The notes beneath the pieces were generated by a model that saw only the letters and a list, made by a program, of their open reading frames with translations, was not told the origin of the DNA and made no database searches. A stretch of 8,062 nt of DNA. It comes from Thiolapillus brandeum (lineage in GTDB: Bacteria; Pseudomonadota; Gammaproteobacteria; Chromatiales; Chromatiaceae). How positions within the stretch are numbered: the first letter of the stretch is position 1; each line of letters starts with the position of its first letter. The stretch is from NCBI GenBank assembly GCA_011051425.1, contig DRLF01000254.1, forward strand, positions 1-8,062, read 5' to 3'. Made by a program: the position numbers and the translations under genes. Below, in pieces: positions 5,658 through 8,062 of this stretch.

Positions 5658-5681
5658 CACCCTCCATCCGGGGACAGGGTG
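5658..5681 (-). repeat. Short hairpin directly after the xthA stop
   Basis: CACCCT (5658-5663) and AGGGTG (5676-5681) form a 6-bp stem with a 12-nt loop, touching the xthA stop codon (5682-5684). On the minus strand it is followed by TCGCAAAAG rather than a T-run, so it is at most a weak 3'-end structure for the xthA transcript. Confidence 0.4.
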
Positions 5682-6497
5682 CTACACCGCAACATCCACC
5701 CAGACGGGACAATGATCCGAAGGCTTTTCCATGGCGCGGATATCATAGGCAATACCTGCATCCTCCAGATTCTGGTAGACCCTGGCGCTGCTCAGCAACA
5801 GATCGATGCGTAAGCCCCGCTTGGGATCGCGATTGAAGCCTTTGCTGCGGTAGTCGAACCAGCTGAACAGATTTTCCTCTTCAGGATACTTCTCCCGCCA
5901 GCTGTCGTGCAGGCCCCAGCTCATGAGGGTTTGCAGCCACTCCCTTTCTTCCGGCAGGAAAGAGCATTTTCCCGTGCGCAGCCAGCGCTTCATGTTGTCC
6001 GGGCCGATACCGATATCCTTGTCGGTGGGTGCAATATTCATGTCGCCGATGATCGCCAGATGCTGGTCCGGCGAAAAATCACGGTTCAGCCATGCGGTCA
6101 GGTCCGCATAAAACTTTTGCTTTGCAGGAAACTTGACGGGATGCTCACGGCTTTCGCCCTGGGGGAAATACCCGTTCATCACCGTGATCTCATCACCTCC
6201 CGGCGTCCTGTAGATACCGGTAATCAGGCGCTTCTGGCTGTCATCGTCATCTCCCGGCAACCCACGAATCACTTCAAGTGCCGGTTCACGGGACATCAGC
6301 GCCACACCGTAGTGACCTTTCTGTCCGAAAAAGTCCACGTGATAGCCCAGTTCCTCGATCATTTCCCGGGGAAACTCGCTGTCCTGCACCTTGATTTCCT
6401 GCAGTCCGACGATATCCGGCTGGTACTGATCAACCAGAGCCTTGAGCTGATGAGGGCGGGCACGAACACCGTTGACGTTGAAAGAGACGATACGCAT
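5682..6497 (-). CDS. xthA: Exodeoxyribonuclease III, major AP endonuclease
   Basis: 271 aa (E. coli XthA 268). It incises DNA 5' to abasic sites, removes 3'-blocking groups, and has 3'-5' exonuclease activity on duplex DNA. Active-site residues of the exonuclease-endonuclease-phosphatase fold are present: Asn7, Glu34 (LQE), Tyr110 (NGYFPQGES), Asp152 and Asn154 (GDMNIAPTD), Asp232 (RIDLLL) and His262 (PSDH). [15 protein letters not shown] (172-186) and [11 protein letters not shown] (211-221) are hallmark XthA stretches. ATG 6495-6497 is chosen because it aligns with E. coli XthA, is preceded by AGGT about 8 bp upstream, and leaves a 13-bp gap to the hydrolase gene. A longer in-frame version from 6563 would overlap that gene by 53 bp and add residues without family counterpart. 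It is last in the probable lpd-CSD/DUF1294-hydrolase-xthA operon. Confidence 0.97.
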   Translation of the reverse strand: MRIVSFNVNGVRARPHQLKALVDQYQPDIVGLQEIKVQDSEFPREMIEELGYHVDFFGQKGHYGVALMSREPALEVIRGLPGDDDDSQKRLITGIYRTPGGDEITVMNGYFPQGESREHPVKFPAKQKFYADLTAWLNRDFSPDQHLAIIGDMNIAPTDKDIGIGPDNMKRWLRTGKCSFLPEEREWLQTLMSWGLHDSWREKYPEEENLFSWFDYRSKGFNRDPKRGLRIDLLLSSARVYQNLEDAGIAYDIRAMEKPSDHCPVWVDVAV

Positions 6498-6510
6498 ATT
6501 GATACCTGAT

Positions 6511-7281
6511 TCAGGATAAAAAGTTTTCCAGGGTTTTAACGAATGCCTGCGGCTGCTCCGCATAAACCCAATGTCCTGCAGCAGGAATCTCTACAATTTC
6601 TGCTGCAGGAAACAGGGCACGAATGCGGGGAAGACTTTGTTCTTCGATATAGTCTGAATGCTCCCCCTTGATGAAGCAACACTTGCCTGTGTAGGGTTTC
6701 GGGGCCTGCTCGGGAAAACCGCTGATCACATCGAGTCCGTCACGCAGGGCCAGCAGATTATTGCGCCAGCGCCAGCCGTTGTCCGTGCGCTGCAGGTTTT
6801 GCAGCATATGGTCACGCACCGCCTTGTCGCTCACCCGTTCCGCCAGCAAGGCATCCGCATGAGCCCTGTTTTCGATTCTGTCCAGTGGCAGCGCCAGCAG
6901 CGCATCGAGCAGCTGGGCGAGCCGCCCGCTGTACGACACAGGGGCAATATCCACGACAGCCAGACGCTCCACACGATCCGCATGATGCAAAGCAAGCACC
7001 ATGGCCGCTTTCCCCCCCATGCTGTGGCCCACCGGCACCACACGGGGAATATCCAGGTCGTCCAGCAGTTCAAGCACATCCGAAGCCATGGCGGGATAGG
7101 AAACATCATCGGAATGGGGAGAGCGGCCATGGTTGCGCAGGTCGGGCACGATGACCCGGTAGCGCTCTCCCAGGCTTCTGGCAATGCGCTGCCAGTTCAC
7201 CAGGGAACCGAGCAGGCCGTGGAGCAGGACCAGCGGCATACCTAGATTCTCTTCGCCAAACTGGCGAAAGTAGAGTTTCAC
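6511..7281 (-). CDS. ybfF: YbfF-like alpha/beta hydrolase (acyl-CoA/ester hydrolase type)
   Basis: 256 aa with a GTG start; E. coli YbfF has 254. It is a cytosolic alpha/beta-hydrolase. Visible: oxyanion-hole region [10 protein letters not shown] (17-26); LRNHGRSP (48-55); nucleophile Ser87 in GHSMGGKA (85-92); Asp111 in VVDIAPV; and His237 in AAGHWVYAE. These correspond to the Ser89-Asp113-His234 triad reported for E. coli YbfF, an esterase with activity toward acyl-CoA and short esters. The physiological substrate is unknown. The GTG start (7281-7279) overlaps the upstream stop in GTGA, giving a 4-bp overlap and an N-terminus VKLYFRQFG that matches YbfF (MKLN). ATGs further upstream in frame would overlap the previous gene by up to 79 bp and add a basic tail lacking in the family. 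Translation is probably coupled, since no good Shine-Dalgarno is present. Confidence 0.88.
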   Translation of the reverse strand: MKLYFRQFGEENLGMPLVLLHGLLGSLVNWQRIARSLGERYRVIVPDLRNHGRSPHSDDVSYPAMASDVLELLDDLDIPRVVPVGHSMGGKAAMVLALHHADRVERLAVVDIAPVSYSGRLAQLLDALLALPLDRIENRAHADALLAERVSDKAVRDHMLQNLQRTDNGWRWRNNLLALRDGLDVISGFPEQAPKPYTGKCCFIKGEHSDYIEEQSLPRIRALFPAAEIVEIPAAGHWVYAEQPQAFVKTLENFLS

Positions 7282-7961
7282 CGGAAAAAAGCCCCGACCA
7301 GACCGGCTGCGGGATGCCATATCCAGCGCCCGCCAAACAGAAGATAGTCCAGCCACAGGACCAAGTGCAGAATGACGATCAGCCAGAAAACCTGCTGGTA
7401 GTGTCTCTTACGGCTTTTGTGGCGCAGTTTGTACTGGGCCAGGAATCCCCCGGGCCAGCCCCCCAGTAATTCCATGAAATGCAGGGAACTTTCTGGCGTG
7501 CGCCACTTTTCATCGATGGCCTTTTTCTTGTCCATGGCATAGGCGATGAAGGTGAACAAGCTCATGAACAGATAGATCAGCAAAGGAAAAACATTGTGAT
7601 CCCGGTACAGAACCCAGAGGGAAAAAGCCGCAGGCGCCAGCACCAGAAGCCAGCCAAAGACACCCAGATCCCGCCCCTGGATCTCATAGCTGCGTTGGCG
7701 TCTCTGTCTGGAGGAGATTGTGGAACCCGGTTGCTCCAGACCCTGTATGTGGGCACGCTCCGCCCGGGGCCGACCCTGTCCATCCATGCCCGGCTCAAAA
7801 TCCACCATGTCCCCAACCTGGGGACGCTTGGGCAGGTTGCCGAGCTGGGAGATATGCAGGAACACATCCCGTTTCTGTCCGGCAACCTGGATGAAACCAA
7901 ATCCCCTGTCGTCATTCCAGCGCGCCAGGCGTCCTTCCAGCTTCTGTCCCTGAAGATACAT
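7278..7961 (-). CDS. Cold-shock-domain/DUF1294 fusion membrane protein
   Basis: 227 aa with two parts. Residues about 6-72 form a cold-shock (OB-fold) domain with RNP1-like GFGFIQ (20-25) and RNP2-like DVFLHIS (32-38), expected to bind single-stranded RNA or DNA. A basic linker (84-92, RRQR) leads to a DUF1294 region with hydrophobic segments at about 99-119, 123-143 and 190-209. The DUF1294 signature is AMDKKKA...R.PE..LH..ELLGGWPG (142-171), followed by KLRHKSRKRHY (178-188). The nucleic-acid-binding domain is thus tethered to the inner membrane. This two-domain arrangement is known in proteobacteria but its function is not established. ATG 7959-7961 is the only sensible start; it has no Shine-Dalgarno and lies 8 bp after the lpd stop, so translation may be coupled. 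Its stop overlaps the hydrolase start by 4 bp. Confidence 0.9.
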   Translation of the reverse strand: MYLQGQKLEGRLARWNDDRGFGFIQVAGQKRDVFLHISQLGNLPKRPQVGDMVDFEPGMDGQGRPRAERAHIQGLEQPGSTISSRQRRQRSYEIQGRDLGVFGWLLVLAPAAFSLWVLYRDHNVFPLLIYLFMSLFTFIAYAMDKKKAIDEKWRTPESSLHFMELLGGWPGGFLAQYKLRHKSRKRHYQQVFWLIVILHLVLWLDYLLFGGRWIWHPAAGLVGAFFR

Positions 7962-7969
7962 AGTATTTA

Positions 7970-8062
7970 TTACTTTTTGCGCCTTGGCGGCAGGTCTGTG
8001 CAGCTTCCCTCGGCAGCTTCCGCCGCCAGGCCAATGCTCTCATTCAGGGTAGGGTGTGGATG
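7970..8062 (-). CDS. lpd: Dihydrolipoamide dehydrogenase (C-terminal end only)
   Basis: The last 30 residues plus stop (TAA at 7972-7970) of a gene entering from the right edge. The fragment contains HPTLNESIGLAAE, closely matching the E. coli Lpd C-terminus (HPTLHESVGLAAE, followed by EGSITDLP; here EGSCTDLP). The His and Glu of HPTLNE are the acid-base pair of the catalytic dimer interface. Lpd is the FAD-dependent E3 component that reoxidises lipoamide in pyruvate and 2-oxoglutarate dehydrogenase complexes. The KK end is also typical. It is too short for the ORF search but clear by sequence. It lies 8 bp upstream of the CSD/DUF1294 gene and is probably co-transcribed with it. Confidence 0.88.
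   Translation of the reverse strand, partial: HPHPTLNESIGLAAEAAEGSCTDLPPRRKK

Larger units (their letters stand above)
5512..5666. repeat. Palindrome-array element with imperfect terminal inverted repeats (REP/MITE-like)
   Basis: This block makes up most of the 219-bp gene-free gap 5463-5681. The outer ends are 20-bp inverted repeats: 5512-5531 against the reverse complement of 5647-5666, 15 of 20 identical. The core TGTCGTAAAAG (5519-5529) and CTTTTGCGACA (5649-5659) differ at one position. Between them lie several back-to-back hairpins. No open reading frame or transposase is present, and I see no target-site duplication at these boundaries. This is the build of a non-autonomous mobile or REP-type repeat, but membership of a repeat family cannot be shown from one copy. 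Confidence 0.5.

Noticed and set aside
5470..5681. CRISPR array or integron attC site
   Set aside because: The hairpins differ in sequence and have no regular direct repeats or spacers, and no cas or integrase gene is nearby.
5628..5813. 61-codon open frame starting within the palindrome array
   Set aside because: It runs antisense into the xthA 3' end, begins in a hairpin stem, and has no ribosome site.
5907..6509. 200-codon open frame on the plus strand
   Set aside because: It is antisense to xthA, which is intact with all catalytic residues; the frame is a codon-bias shadow.
6498..6563. N-terminal extension of XthA by 22 residues
   Set aside because: The extension overlaps the upstream gene and has no counterpart in XthA proteins, which start at the MRIVSFN-type sequence.
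6658..7245. 195-codon open frame on the plus strand
   Set aside because: It is antisense to the YbfF-like hydrolase; the His/Gln-rich translation looks like the reverse of a real gene.
7282..7356. ATG starts giving a longer hydrolase
   Set aside because: They overlap the C-terminus of the CSD/DUF1294 protein; the GTGA overlap gives a better start and matches family length.

Overview
The window reads as chromosome of a gammaproteobacterium with moderately high G+C. The proteins match Escherichia coli counterparts in length and active-site numbering (Nth 211 aa, RsxE 231 aa, XthA 271 aa). The rsxG-rsxE-nth order is typical of gammaproteobacteria, and a CTGT-N8-ACAG LexA-type site is present. 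I cannot name the genus. I see no rRNA, tRNA, CRISPR array, transposase or phage gene. Every larger gene is assignable; one small gene is not.

Layout. (1) Positions 1-2303, plus strand: the 3' end of rsxG, then rsxE, nth (4-bp ATGA overlap with rsxE) and a YdfG-like short-chain dehydrogenase, packed as one transcription unit. (2) Positions 2310-3824, minus strand: rmuC, convergent with the dehydrogenase across only 6 bp. (3) Positions 3825-3914: an AT-rich divergent control region with three nested dyads, the last a perfect 11-bp palindrome just before mtaB. (4) Positions 3915-5198, plus strand: mtaB, a radical-SAM tRNA methylthiotransferase. (5) Positions 5195-5462: a promoter whose -10 is overlapped by a LexA-type operator, a strong Shine-Dalgarno, and a 67-aa protein I do not recognise. 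(6) Positions 5463-5681: 219 bp without a gene, filled by a chain of hairpins partly bounded by imperfect terminal inverted repeats, like a REP/MITE-type element lying between convergent genes. (7) Positions 5682-8062, minus strand: lpd (3' end), a cold-shock-domain/DUF1294 membrane protein, a YbfF-type alpha/beta hydrolase and xthA, with gaps of 8, -4 and 13 bp, probably one operon.

How the genes fit together. RsxG and RsxE belong to the membrane electron-transfer complex (Rnf/Rsx) that in E. coli keeps SoxR reduced. Nth and XthA are base-excision-repair enzymes that meet at oxidised bases and abasic sites, RmuC is linked to limiting DNA rearrangement, and the small gene carries a probable SOS operator. 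The window is therefore unusually rich in redox and DNA-repair functions, although they lie in at least four separate transcription units. The most interesting part is 5195-5681: a putatively SOS-controlled unknown small protein followed by a strand-biased RNA hairpin and a palindrome array.
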